From an uncultured Clostridium sp. (GTDB lineage: Bacteria; Bacillota; Clostridia; Clostridiales; Clostridiaceae): a stretch of 64,000 nt of DNA. The position numbers and the translations under genes are program-made. The notes below the pieces were generated by a model. That model was not told where the DNA came from and made no database searches. It was given only the letters and a program-made list of their open reading frames with translations. This document shows positions 8,653 to 16,428 of the stretch, in pieces (positions within the stretch are counted from its first letter, which is position 1; each line of letters opens with the position of its first letter). The stretch covers positions 124,001 through 188,000 of the forward strand of contig UQBY01000002.1 in the NCBI GenBank assembly GCA_900539375.1, written 5' to 3'.

Positions 8653-9483
8653 ATGAATTCAAGAAAAGTTAAAGACAATGTTTTTAAAGCTTTATTATGG
8701 CTTTCAGCAGGAATAACAGTATTTATATTAGTATTTATTTTAGGATTTATATTTATAAAAGGTTTTAGAAAAATAAACTTAACATTTTTAACAGCAGATT
8801 ATTCTGCCTCTGGAAATGGAGGAATACTTCCAATGATAGTTTCAACTCTCTATTCAGTAGTATTATCAATAGTAGTTGCAACACCAATTGGAGTTTTAGC
8901 TGCAGTATACCTTCAAGAATATGCAAAACAAGGAAAACTTGTAAAAGTAATAAGATTTGCAACAGAAAGTTTATCTGGAATTCCTTCAATAGTATATGGA
9001 TTATTTGGTTCAATATTTTTTGTTGATGTATTAGGATTTGGATATTCTATTTTAGCAGGTTCATTAACTGTTTCAATAATAATACTTCCAGTAATAATAA
9101 GAACTACAGAAGAAGCATTAAAGTCAGTTCCAAAATCTTATAGAGAGGCTTCATTAGGTCTTGGAGCAACAAAGTTTCAAACTTTATATAAAGTAATAGT
9201 TCCAAGTTCTCTTCCAGGAGTTTTATCTGGAGTAATACTTTCAATTGGACGTGTAGTTGGAGAATCAGCAGCAATATTATTAACATCTGGAACAGTTGCA
9301 AAAATGGCTACAAGTATTATGTCAAGTTCAAGAACTCTTACAGTTCATGCTTATTTAGTTACTAAAGAATCTGGTGATATTGAACAAGCTGCAGCTGTTG
9401 GTATAGTTTTAATAGTTATAATATTACTTTTAAATACAGTAGCAAAATTAATAACTAAGAAATTTAGTAAAGCAAATTATTAA
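8653..9483 (+). CDS. pstA: Phosphate ABC transporter permease PstA
   Basis: Second permease subunit of the phosphate importer, 276 residues with about six hydrophobic helices. The EAA-like cytoplasmic loop (SYREASLGLGATKFQTLYKV) and GRVVGESAAILLTSGT match PstA. A GGAAGGTG ribosome site lies in the 3' end of pstC, and only two bases separate the two genes. pstB starts 14 bases after it. No unusual residue was noticed. Confidence 0.95.
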   Translation: MNSRKVKDNVFKALLWLSAGITVFILVFILGFIFIKGFRKINLTFLTADYSASGNGGILPMIVSTLYSVVLSIVVATPIGVLAAVYLQEYAKQGKLVKVIRFATESLSGIPSIVYGLFGSIFFVDVLGFGYSILAGSLTVSIIILPVIIRTTEEALKSVPKSYREASLGLGATKFQTLYKVIVPSSLPGVLSGVILSIGRVVGESAAILLTSGTVAKMATSIMSSSRTLTVHAYLVTKESGDIEQAAAVGIVLIVIILLLNTVAKLITKKFSKANY

Positions 9484-9497
9484 ATAGAGGTGTAAAA

Positions 9498-10247
9498 ATG
9501 GCTAAAATAACAGTTAAAGATTTAGATTTATATTATGGCTCTCATCAAGCTTTAAAAAAGATAAATATGAATATAGAAAAAAATGAAGTTACTGCATTTA
9601 TAGGACCTTCAGGATGTGGTAAATCAACCTTTTTAAGAACATTAAATAGAATGAATGATTTAATAGATGATGTAAAGATAACAGGAGAAGTTTTAATAGA
9701 TGGAGAGGATATTTATAAAAGTAATGATGTAATTGCTTTAAGAACAAAGGTTGGAATGGTCTTTCAAAAACCAAATCCTTTCCCAATGTCAATATATGAT
9801 AATATTGCATATGGACCAAGAATACATGGTATAAAGGATAGAAAAAAATTAGACCAAATAGTTGAAGAAAGTTTAAAAAGTGCAGCTATATGGGATGAAG
9901 TTAAGGATAGACTTAAAACAAGTGCTATGGGTTTATCAGGAGGACAACAACAAAGACTATGTATAGCAAGAACTTTAGCAGTTTCTCCAGAAATAATATT
10001 AATGGATGAACCAACTTCTGCACTAGACCCTATCTCTACAAGTAAAGTAGAAGAACTTATGGATGAACTTAAAAAGCAATATACTGTTGTAATTGTAACT
10101 CATAATATGCAACAAGCAGGTAGAATAGCTGATAAGACAGCATTTTTCTTAACTGGTGAAGTTGTTGAGTTTGGAAAAACAGATGATATTTTCTATAAAC
10201 CAAGGGATAAGAGAACAGAAGATTATATAACAGGAAGATTTGGTTAA
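9498..10247 (+). CDS. pstB: Phosphate ABC transporter ATP-binding protein PstB
   Basis: ATPase subunit of the Pst importer, 249 residues, the usual length. Walker A is GPSGCGKST (about residues 36-44), the Q-loop lies in VGMVFQKPNPFPMS, the ABC signature is LSGGQQQR, Walker B is IILMDEPTSALDP and the switch His is in VIVTHNMQQ. The extended signature (NPFPMSIYDN) is specific to PstB. It is translated from an AGAGGTG site and followed 22 bases later by phoU. Confidence 0.97.
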   Translation: MAKITVKDLDLYYGSHQALKKINMNIEKNEVTAFIGPSGCGKSTFLRTLNRMNDLIDDVKITGEVLIDGEDIYKSNDVIALRTKVGMVFQKPNPFPMSIYDNIAYGPRIHGIKDRKKLDQIVEESLKSAAIWDEVKDRLKTSAMGLSGGQQQRLCIARTLAVSPEIILMDEPTSALDPISTSKVEELMDELKKQYTVVIVTHNMQQAGRIADKTAFFLTGEVVEFGKTDDIFYKPRDKRTEDYITGRFG

Positions 10248-10269
10248 AATTTTAAGGAGATGAAGAAAA

Positions 10270-10932
10270 ATGACATTAACTTCACAAAAAATAAGAATAA
10301 AAGAAATCAATTGTCAAATAGTTCAAATGTCAACATTAGTTGAAAAGCAATTATATGCAAGTATGATTGCACTTAAAAATCATGATTTAGAAATTATTAA
10401 TAAGATTATGAAGGAAGATGATAAGGTAGATGAACTTCAAAAGAAAATAGAAGAAGAGTGTATAAAATTTATAGCAAGTGAACAACCTTTAGCTAAGGAT
10501 TTAAGAAATGTATTTACAGCAACTAAGGTAGTTACAGATTTTGAAAGAATGGCAGATTATTCAGTAGATATATGTAAAATAATTAAAAGAATGAATAATG
10601 ATGCTACAGATTTTGAAGGAGATGCTCTTTCTTTATGGGTAATGGAAGAAAAAATAAGAAAAATGATTTCTTTAGCTACAAATGCCTATGTAAATATTGA
10701 TGAAGAACAAGCTTATGAAATATGTAAGATGGATGATGAAATAGATTCCCTTTATAAAACTATATTTGAAAGTACTTTAAAAAATGTAAAGCTTGATGAA
10801 GTAAGAGCAAATAAAAATGCACAACTTTTATTTGTAGCTAAATATTTAGAACGTGTAGCAGACCATGTAACAAATATATGTGAATGGATAATATTTTCTA
10901 AAACTGGAGAATATGTAGACCTTAATGAATAA
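10270..10932 (+). CDS. phoU: Phosphate signalling regulator PhoU
   Basis: Accessory protein that links Pst transporter activity to the PhoR kinase. The 220-residue all-helical product has the two PhoU repeats. Each carries an E/DxxxD metal-binding pattern (DDKVDELQKKIEEECIKF near residue 53, then MDDEIDSLYKTIFE in the second half), followed by the characteristic ATKVVTDFERMADYSVDI and AKYLERVADHVTNICEW. It is last in the pst operon and followed by a strong terminator. Confidence 0.95.
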   Translation: MTLTSQKIRIKEINCQIVQMSTLVEKQLYASMIALKNHDLEIINKIMKEDDKVDELQKKIEEECIKFIASEQPLAKDLRNVFTATKVVTDFERMADYSVDICKIIKRMNNDATDFEGDALSLWVMEEKIRKMISLATNAYVNIDEEQAYEICKMDDEIDSLYKTIFESTLKNVKLDEVRANKNAQLLFVAKYLERVADHVTNICEWIIFSKTGEYVDLNE

Positions 10933-10978
10933 TAAATAATCTTTATAAAAAGTATACTCATCATATTAAAAAATATAT

Positions 10979-11042
10979 AATCTTAGGTTCATTATTTTAT
11001 GAAGCAGTGACTTTAAGCTATAATGAGCCTAAGATTTTTTTT
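10979..11042 (+). terminator. Terminator after phoU
   Basis: Arms AATCTTAGGTTCATTA and TAATGAGCCTAAGATT (one G-U-type change) with a loop of about 26 bases and a run of T. It closes the pst-phoU operon. Confidence 0.88.
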
Positions 11043-11064
11043 ATTATGAAAGATTATATTTAAT

Positions 11065-11093
11065 TTGACTTACTATTGTTAATAATGTAATAT
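11065..11093 (+). promoter_or_regulatory. Sigma A-type promoter before the relic gene and der
   Basis: TTGACT at 11065-11070, a 17-base spacer, and TAATAT at 11088-11093. It probably drives der, with the degraded gene at 11134-11251 as its leader. Confidence 0.6.
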
Positions 11094-11133
11094 AGCATAA
11101 GATGGGGTATTTGCATGGATAGGAAGTGAAAAA

Positions 11134-11251
11134 ATGAAAAACTTAATAAGAAGTACTTCCAGGAAGTATAGCTGAGGAAATTGAAGTTAGAGATTATTTA
11201 TTATCTGTTAATGAAGAAGAGATTCATAATATCTTTAATAAATACTTATAA
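11134..11251 (+). pseudogene. Relic of the DUF512 (PDZ-like/radical SAM) gene normally upstream of der
   Basis: A good ribosome site (AGGAAGTG) and ATG at 11134 begin MKNLI, then the frame breaks and stops at 13 codons. In the +1 frame from 11150 the codons read VLPGSIAEEIEVRDYLLSV and continue NEEEIHNIFNKYL to TAA at 11251. The joined reading closely resembles the PDZ-like N-terminus of the DUF512 family, whose gene lies directly before der in many clostridia. About 400 further residues expected for that family are absent. One frameshift plus a large 3' deletion explains the remnant. Family assignment is from memory of the motif and genomic position. Confidence 0.7.
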
Positions 11252-11269
11252 CGAGGAGGAATAAAATTT

Positions 11270-12589
11270 ATGAGAAAGCCAATAGTTGCTTTAGTTGGTA
11301 GACCAAACGTTGGAAAGTCTACTTTATTTAATAAAATAGCAGGACAAAGAATATCTATTGTTCAAGATACTCCAGGAGTAACAAGAGATAGAGTTTATGC
11401 TGATGCAGAATGGTTAAATTATAGCTTTACAATGATAGATACTGGTGGTATAGAACCAGAAAGAGATGATATTATAGTAAAGCAAATGAGAAGACAGGCT
11501 CAAATAGCTATAGAAACTGCTGATGTAATAATATTTTTAGTTGATGGAAAAGAAGGAATTACATCTGCTGATGAAGATGTTGCAAATATGCTTAGAAAAA
11601 GTAAAAAGCCAGTTGTATTAGCAGTAAATAAAATTGACTCTTTAAAAGAAGAGGATAATGCATGGGAGTTTTACAATTTAGGTATTGGAGACCCAATAAC
11701 AATATCAGCATCTCAAGGACTCGCCCTTGGAGATATGCTTGATAGAGTTGTATCTTATTTTGACCCTATATCAGAAGAAGAACAAGAGGATGAATATATA
11801 AGGATAGCTATGGTAGGTAAGCCAAATGTAGGTAAATCATCTCTTATAAATAAGCTTTTAGGAGAGGAAAGAGTTATTGTATCTAATGTTCCTGGAACTA
11901 CTAGAGACGCAATAGATAGCTATTTAGAAAATGAACTTGGAAAGTTTATATTAGTTGATACAGCTGGTATAAGAAGAAAGAGTAAGGTTAAAGAGGAAAT
12001 AGAAAGATATAGTGTTATAAGAACCTTAGCTTCTATAGAAAGAGCTGATGTTTGTATACTTATGATAGATGCTACAGAAGGAATAACTGAACAGGATGAA
12101 AAGATAATAGGTTTTGCACATGAAAAGAGAAAGGCTATTATGGTTATAGTTAATAAGTGGGATCTTGTAGAAAAAGATGATAAAACTATGAATAAATTTA
12201 AAAGTGACCTTCAAAGTAACTTAAAGTTCTTAGGATATGCAGAATATTTATTTATATCAGCTTTAACAGGTCAAAGAGTTCATAAAGTTTTAGAAATGGC
12301 AAAAAAATGCTATGATAATTATTCAAAGAGAATACCAACAGGAGTTTTAAATGATGTTATAAATAAAGCTGTACTTATGAAAGAACCACCTGTAGTTGCT
12401 CTTAAGAGACTTAAAATTTTCTATGCAACTCAAGTTGCAGTAAAACCACCTAAATTTGTGTTCTTTGTAAATGATATGCAGGCAAGACATTTTTCATATG
12501 AAAGATATTTAGAAAATCAAATTAGAGATAGTTTCGATTTTAAAGGAACTGGTATTGAAATAGAATATAGAGAGAGGAAGGATAAGTAA
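11270..12589 (+). CDS. der: Ribosome biogenesis GTPase Der (EngA)
   Basis: Double GTPase needed for assembly of the 50S ribosomal subunit. The 439-residue product has two tandem G domains: the first with GRPNVGKSTLFN, DTGGIEP and NKID, the second (from about residue 177) with GKPNVGKSSLIN, DTAGIRRK and NKWD. A C-terminal KH-like domain follows (VALKRLKIFYATQ). The ATG follows ACGAGGAGG. Its stop overlaps the gpsA start by one base (TAATG), so the two are translationally coupled. Confidence 0.97.
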   Translation: MRKPIVALVGRPNVGKSTLFNKIAGQRISIVQDTPGVTRDRVYADAEWLNYSFTMIDTGGIEPERDDIIVKQMRRQAQIAIETADVIIFLVDGKEGITSADEDVANMLRKSKKPVVLAVNKIDSLKEEDNAWEFYNLGIGDPITISASQGLALGDMLDRVVSYFDPISEEEQEDEYIRIAMVGKPNVGKSSLINKLLGEERVIVSNVPGTTRDAIDSYLENELGKFILVDTAGIRRKSKVKEEIERYSVIRTLASIERADVCILMIDATEGITEQDEKIIGFAHEKRKAIMVIVNKWDLVEKDDKTMNKFKSDLQSNLKFLGYAEYLFISALTGQRVHKVLEMAKKCYDNYSKRIPTGVLNDVINKAVLMKEPPVVALKRLKIFYATQVAVKPPKFVFFVNDMQARHFSYERYLENQIRDSFDFKGTGIEIEYRERKDK

Positions 12590-13584
12590 TGAGTAAAATA
12601 GCCTTTATCGGTGGAGGGAGCTTTGGTAGCGCACTATCTGTTTTGTTAGCAAAAAAAGGAAATGAAGTAGCCATATATGACAGAGATGAATATGTTGTAA
12701 ATGATATAAATAAAAACAAAAGAAATAGTAAATATTTAAAAGATTTAATAATTCCAGAAGGTGTAAAAGCATACTCCAATATGGAGGAGGCTATTAACTC
12801 AGCAGAATATATTGTTTTTGCAGTTCCATCTCATGTAATAAGGTCAGTTGCAAAAAGTTTAAAAGGAAAAATTTCAGAAAGTGTTCCTATAATATCTATT
12901 GCTAAAGGAATTGAGGAAGGAAGCGATAAAAGATTATCCGTGGTAATTGAAGAAGAGCTTCCTAAAAATCCAATAGTTATTCTTTCAGGACCTAGTCATG
13001 CAGAAGAAGTAGCTTTAGAAATTCCAACAACAGTAGTTGTATCATCAAAGAATATGAAGTATGCAGAAAAGGTGCAAGATTTATTTATGTGTCCATGGTT
13101 TAGAATATATACTAATGAAGATTTAATTGGAATAGAAATAGGAGGGGCATTAAAAAATGTTATTGCCCTTGCGGCTGGAGTAATAGATGGAGTAGGCTAT
13201 GGAGACAATACTAAAGCAGCATTAATGACTAGAGGAATGGCAGAAATTGCTAGAGTAGGAGTAGCATTAGGAGGAAAAGCAGTAACCTTTTATGGTTTAA
13301 CAGGAATGGGAGACTTAATAGTTACATGTACTTCTATGCATTCAAGAAATAGAAGAGCTGGAATTTTAATAGGTGAAGGAAAAACATTAGATGAAGCTGT
13401 AAAAGAAGTTGGAATGGTAGTTGAAGGAGTAAAGGCTTGTAAGGCATTTTATGAATTAAAAGAAAAGATAAATGTTTCTATGCCTATAACAGATGCTCTT
13501 TATAATGCTTTATTTAAGGGAGTTGACCCTAAAACTGCTGTAAATAATTTAATGGTTCGTGAGAAAAAATCTGAAAGTTTATAA
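12589..13584 (+). CDS. gpsA: NAD(P)-dependent glycerol-3-phosphate dehydrogenase
   Basis: Makes sn-glycerol-3-phosphate from dihydroxyacetone phosphate for phospholipid synthesis. The 331-residue product has the N-terminal Rossmann motif GGGSFGSALSVLLA, the conserved SIAKGIEEG and LSGPSHAEEVA segments, the catalytic Lys region in GGALKNVIALAAGV, and the C-terminal signature (MGDLIVTCTSMHSRNRRAG). It overlaps der by one base. In many clostridia plsY sits between der and gpsA; it is absent here. A terminator follows. Confidence 0.97.
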   Translation: MSKIAFIGGGSFGSALSVLLAKKGNEVAIYDRDEYVVNDINKNKRNSKYLKDLIIPEGVKAYSNMEEAINSAEYIVFAVPSHVIRSVAKSLKGKISESVPIISIAKGIEEGSDKRLSVVIEEELPKNPIVILSGPSHAEEVALEIPTTVVVSSKNMKYAEKVQDLFMCPWFRIYTNEDLIGIEIGGALKNVIALAAGVIDGVGYGDNTKAALMTRGMAEIARVGVALGGKAVTFYGLTGMGDLIVTCTSMHSRNRRAGILIGEGKTLDEAVKEVGMVVEGVKACKAFYELKEKINVSMPITDALYNALFKGVDPKTAVNNLMVREKKSESL

Positions 13585-13599
13585 AGGCTTTATAATTTA

Positions 13600-13657
13600 A
13601 AAGTGTGAATTATTATTTTTAAGTTTATTTAAGATAATAATTCACACTTTTTTTATT
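13600..13657 (+). terminator. Terminator after gpsA
   Basis: Perfect 16-bp arms AAAGTGTGAATTATTA and TAATAATTCACACTTT around a 19-base loop, then a T run. The first 12 bases are identical to the stem after phoR. Confidence 0.9.
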
Positions 13658-13673
13658 CTATAGGAAATTATAT
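13655..13673 (+). repeat. Post-terminator intergenic repeat, copy 1
   Basis: ATTCTATAGGAAATTATAT directly follows the gpsA terminator T run. The identical 19 bases occur at 57595-57613, again right after a terminator. A degenerate copy (15/19) follows the terminator near 22053. Confidence 0.6.
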
Positions 13674-13756
13674 ATATTTGTTATAAAAAATAGTTCATTT
13701 TATTAAAGGTTAATCATATCATATAGAGATGGTGTAGTATATATCAAATTGAATAA

Positions 13757-13784
13757 AATATAATAAGGAGAATATACATATACT
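13757..13784 (+). promoter_or_regulatory. Candidate sigma E promoter of spoIVA
   Basis: AATATAA at 13757-13763, a 13-base spacer, and CATATACT at 13777-13784, one change from the sigma E -10 consensus CATACAnT. The predicted start of transcription lies about 20 bases before the TTG start of spoIVA, with the ribosome site in between. spoIVA is a known sigma E target in Bacillus. Confidence 0.6.
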
Positions 13785-13812
13785 GTTAAGAATAAATTTA
13801 GGAGGTTATAAC

Positions 13813-15291
13813 TTGGAGAGCTTCAATATATATAAGGACATAGCTGAAAGAACCCAAGGCGACATATATGTTGGTGTGGTTGGTCCTGTAAGAACAGGTA
13901 AATCAACCTTCATAAAAAAATTTATGGACTTAATGGTTATACCAAAGATTGATAATAGCTTTAAGAAAGAAAGAGCTAAAGATGAACTTCCACAAAGTGG
14001 CTCAGGAAAAAGTATTCATACAACAGAACCTAAATTTGTACCAAATGAAGCAATTGAAATAAGCTTAAATGATGAAATAAAATTTAAAGTTAGAATGGTA
14101 GATTGTGTTGGGTATATTGTAAAGGGTGCACTTGGATATCTTGAAGGAGAAAACTCTAAAATGGTTCATACACCTTGGTATGATTATGAAATCCCTTTTG
14201 AAGATGCAGCAGAAATAGGAACAAGAAAAGTAATACAAGACCATTCAACAATAGGCCTTGTAATAACAACTGATGGAAGTATTACAGGTATTAAAAGAGA
14301 AGAATATTTAGAACCAGAAGAAAGGGTTATAAATGAACTTAAAATGATAAATAAACCATTTGTTATTATACTTAACACTTCAAGACCAAATTCGCAAGAA
14401 ACTAAAGCATTAAAAAAGGAAATGGAAGAAAAATATAAAGTTACAGTACAAATAATGGATGTATATAATATGAATGAAGAAAATATAGAAGAAATATTTA
14501 AATGTGTACTTAATGAATTCCCAGTAAAAGAAATTAATATTGATATGCCAGAATGGCTTGAAAAATTAGAACCTAGCCATTGGTTAAAAAAAGATTTCTT
14601 CAACATAATTAAGGAGATGAGTGAAGATATATCTAAAGTAAAGGATATAAAAATCTCCCTTGATAAAATAAAAAATGATGAGTACTTAGGCACATCCACA
14701 TTATCAGAAATGGATTTAGGAATAGGAATAGGAAGAGTAGTATTAAAGCCAGAAGATGGGGTTTTTTATAAAGTTCTTAGTGAAATATGTGACTTAAATG
14801 TATCTTCAGAAAGCGATTTATTAGCAATAATTAAAGATTTAAACTTTGCTAAAAAAGAATATGATAGAGTAAAGGATGCTTTAAATGATGTAAGAGAAAC
14901 AGGCTATGGATTAGTTGCACCACAATTATCAGAAATGAAATTTGAAGAGCCTGAAATTGTGAAACAAGGAAATAAATTTGGAGTAAAATTAAAAGCAAGT
15001 GCACCATCTCTTCACTTTATAAAAGCAGATATAAAAACAGAAATAAGCCCTATAATGGGATCAGAAAAAGAATCAGAAGAACTTGTAAAAGCTATACTAG
15101 ACCAATTTGAAACAGACCCAACAAGCCTTTGGCAAAGTAATATGTTTGGAAAATCACTAGAAGTACTAGTAAAAGAAGGACTTCAAAACAAACTATACAA
15201 AATGCCAGAAGATGTTCAAATAAAAATCCAAAAGACCCTTCAAAAGATTATAAATGAGGGAAATGGAGGACTTATTTGCATTATATTGTAA
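13813..15291 (+). CDS. spoIVA: Stage IV sporulation protein A, coat morphogenetic ATPase
   Basis: ATP-driven protein that polymerises on the forespore surface as the base layer of the spore coat. The 492-residue product has the SpoIVA Walker A GPVRTGKSTFIKKF (about residues 24-37), the conserved VDCVGYIV and GLVITTDGSI segments, and a long C-terminal assembly domain. Length matches the family. The start is TTG 13813 after TTAGGAGG. It stands alone between terminators with a sigma E-like promoter in front. Its membrane anchor SpoVM is encoded at 42329. Confidence 0.96.
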   Translation: MESFNIYKDIAERTQGDIYVGVVGPVRTGKSTFIKKFMDLMVIPKIDNSFKKERAKDELPQSGSGKSIHTTEPKFVPNEAIEISLNDEIKFKVRMVDCVGYIVKGALGYLEGENSKMVHTPWYDYEIPFEDAAEIGTRKVIQDHSTIGLVITTDGSITGIKREEYLEPEERVINELKMINKPFVIILNTSRPNSQETKALKKEMEEKYKVTVQIMDVYNMNEENIEEIFKCVLNEFPVKEINIDMPEWLEKLEPSHWLKKDFFNIIKEMSEDISKVKDIKISLDKIKNDEYLGTSTLSEMDLGIGIGRVVLKPEDGVFYKVLSEICDLNVSSESDLLAIIKDLNFAKKEYDRVKDALNDVRETGYGLVAPQLSEMKFEEPEIVKQGNKFGVKLKASAPSLHFIKADIKTEISPIMGSEKESEELVKAILDQFETDPTSLWQSNMFGKSLEVLVKEGLQNKLYKMPEDVQIKIQKTLQKIINEGNGGLICIIL

Positions 15292-15403
15292 AAAAGATTG
15301 TAGTTTCAAACATTAATTAAATAAAACATTATCAAAAAATATTAAATATAAAAAGTTATTTATATAAAACTATTTTTTACCTTCAAAATTTATAAATCTT
15401 TTT

Positions 15404-15437
15404 AGAGTCTAAGCATAATCTTAGGCTCTTTTTCTAT
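15404..15437 (+). terminator. Terminator after spoIVA
   Basis: AGAGTCTAAG and CTTAGGCTCT arms (one G-U pair) with a 6-base loop, then TTTTTCT. It lies in a 436-base gene-free stretch (15292-15727) that otherwise holds AT-rich DNA, the phased repeats at 15603-15651 and the XRE gene leader. Confidence 0.85.
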
Positions 15438-15602
15438 TTGTAAAAAAATAACACTTAAAGAGATATAGAAAAAATATTTTATTTGAAATTCAGATTTGTA
15501 TAAATAAGTTCCTTGATATAAATTCTTTGATATAATTAATAGGGATGTAGATAAAACAGATGTAAGCCTCTATTTATAAATATAAGTTCGCATAAATATT
15601 AG

Positions 15603-15651
15603 ATGTTACGGAAAGTAACAATGTTGTTACAGTTCATTTCTTGATTGTTAC
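15603..15651 (+). promoter_or_regulatory. Three WTGTTAC repeats at a 21-base period, likely operator
   Basis: ATGTTAC at 15603, TTGTTAC at 15624 and TTGTTAC at 15645 lie exactly 21 bases apart, two helical turns. The first two flank inverted copies: GTTAC-N5-GTAAC (15605-15619) and GTAACAA-TG-TTGTTAC (15615-15630). The array ends 76 bases before an XRE regulator start, so auto-regulation by that protein is the simplest reading. Confidence 0.6.
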
Positions 15652-15727
15652 AAGGCATATGCAGTAGGATGATCTTGTAAATAAAACAATGCCATGATAG
15701 ATGGCAGATTATAAGGAGGAATTTAAA

Positions 15728-16303
15728 ATGACATTTGGAGAAAAATTAAAGGAAGCAAGAAAAAAAGCAGGATTATCACAAGAACAGTTTGCGGAGAAAA
15801 TGAATGTTTCAAGATCTGCAATTGCTAAGTGGGAAACTGATAAAGGTATGCCAGATGTAAACAATCTTAAAGTCATGTCTCAGTTGCTTAATGTTAGCAT
15901 TGATTATTTGTTAGATGAAGATGAAAAGATTAGCTTTAATGAGATGAAAGAAGCTATTAATCTTGATGAATATGAAAAATCAGGTAAATGTAGAGATAAA
16001 AAAGATGCTGTCTGTTATGCAAAAAATAGTGATGCTACTAAGATTTATCCATTGATTAGAACAAAGAAAATGAGCAAAGCAGAATGGTTATTGGATTTTG
16101 TAGTTCAGCCAGGTGTTGTGCAACTTGTTGATTATTTAAATGACAATTCAGCCTATTATTTAGTTGAGAAAAATGATAAGCAATATCTTATTAAAGTAAC
16201 AAAAGATTTTATTATTACAAATGAATTGGCAGAAAAGGTTAATGTAAAAAAGTTTATAATAGGTAAACACATGTATAAAAGTGCAGGATACACATTAATT
16301 TAA
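15728..16303 (+). CDS. XRE-family helix-turn-helix transcriptional regulator
   Basis: A 191-residue DNA-binding protein. Residues 1-65 form a Cro/CI-type helix-turn-helix (MTFGEKLKEARKKAGLSQEQ, then NVSRSAIAKWETDKGMP). The rest is a domain of unknown function with no recognised motif. The ATG at 15728 follows AAGGAGGAA; an in-frame ATG at 15701 would place that ribosome site inside the gene, so it was rejected. Phased repeats at 15603-15651 are its likely operator. It ends at a two-way terminator shared with the convergent antiporter gene. Codons are a little less AT-biased than in neighbours, perhaps a sign of transfer. Confidence 0.85.
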   Translation: MTFGEKLKEARKKAGLSQEQFAEKMNVSRSAIAKWETDKGMPDVNNLKVMSQLLNVSIDYLLDEDEKISFNEMKEAINLDEYEKSGKCRDKKDAVCYAKNSDATKIYPLIRTKKMSKAEWLLDFVVQPGVVQLVDYLNDNSAYYLVEKNDKQYLIKVTKDFIITNELAEKVNVKKFIIGKHMYKSAGYTLI

Positions 16304-16334
16304 TAATTAGATTTTTAAGTAAAAAATAAACTTA

Positions 16335-16405
16335 ACTAAAAAGCATTGTTTTAGATAAAAGTATAAAAAAGTATACTAATTTTCTAAATACAATGCTTTT
16401 TTAGT
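16335..16405. terminator. Bidirectional terminator between XRE gene and antiporter gene
   Basis: ACTAAAAAGCATTGT and ACAATGCTTTTTTAGT arms give a stem with an A run on one side and a T run on the other. It can end transcripts arriving from both convergent genes. Confidence 0.8.
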
Positions 16406-16428
16406 AAGAGAAAAAAGAAGATTTAGTT

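Noticed and set aside
14184..14699. 171-codon open frame on the minus strand inside spoIVA
   Set aside because: It lies fully within spoIVA, has no ribosome site and encodes a low-complexity Ser/Ile-rich product; AT-rich coding DNA often leaves such shadows.
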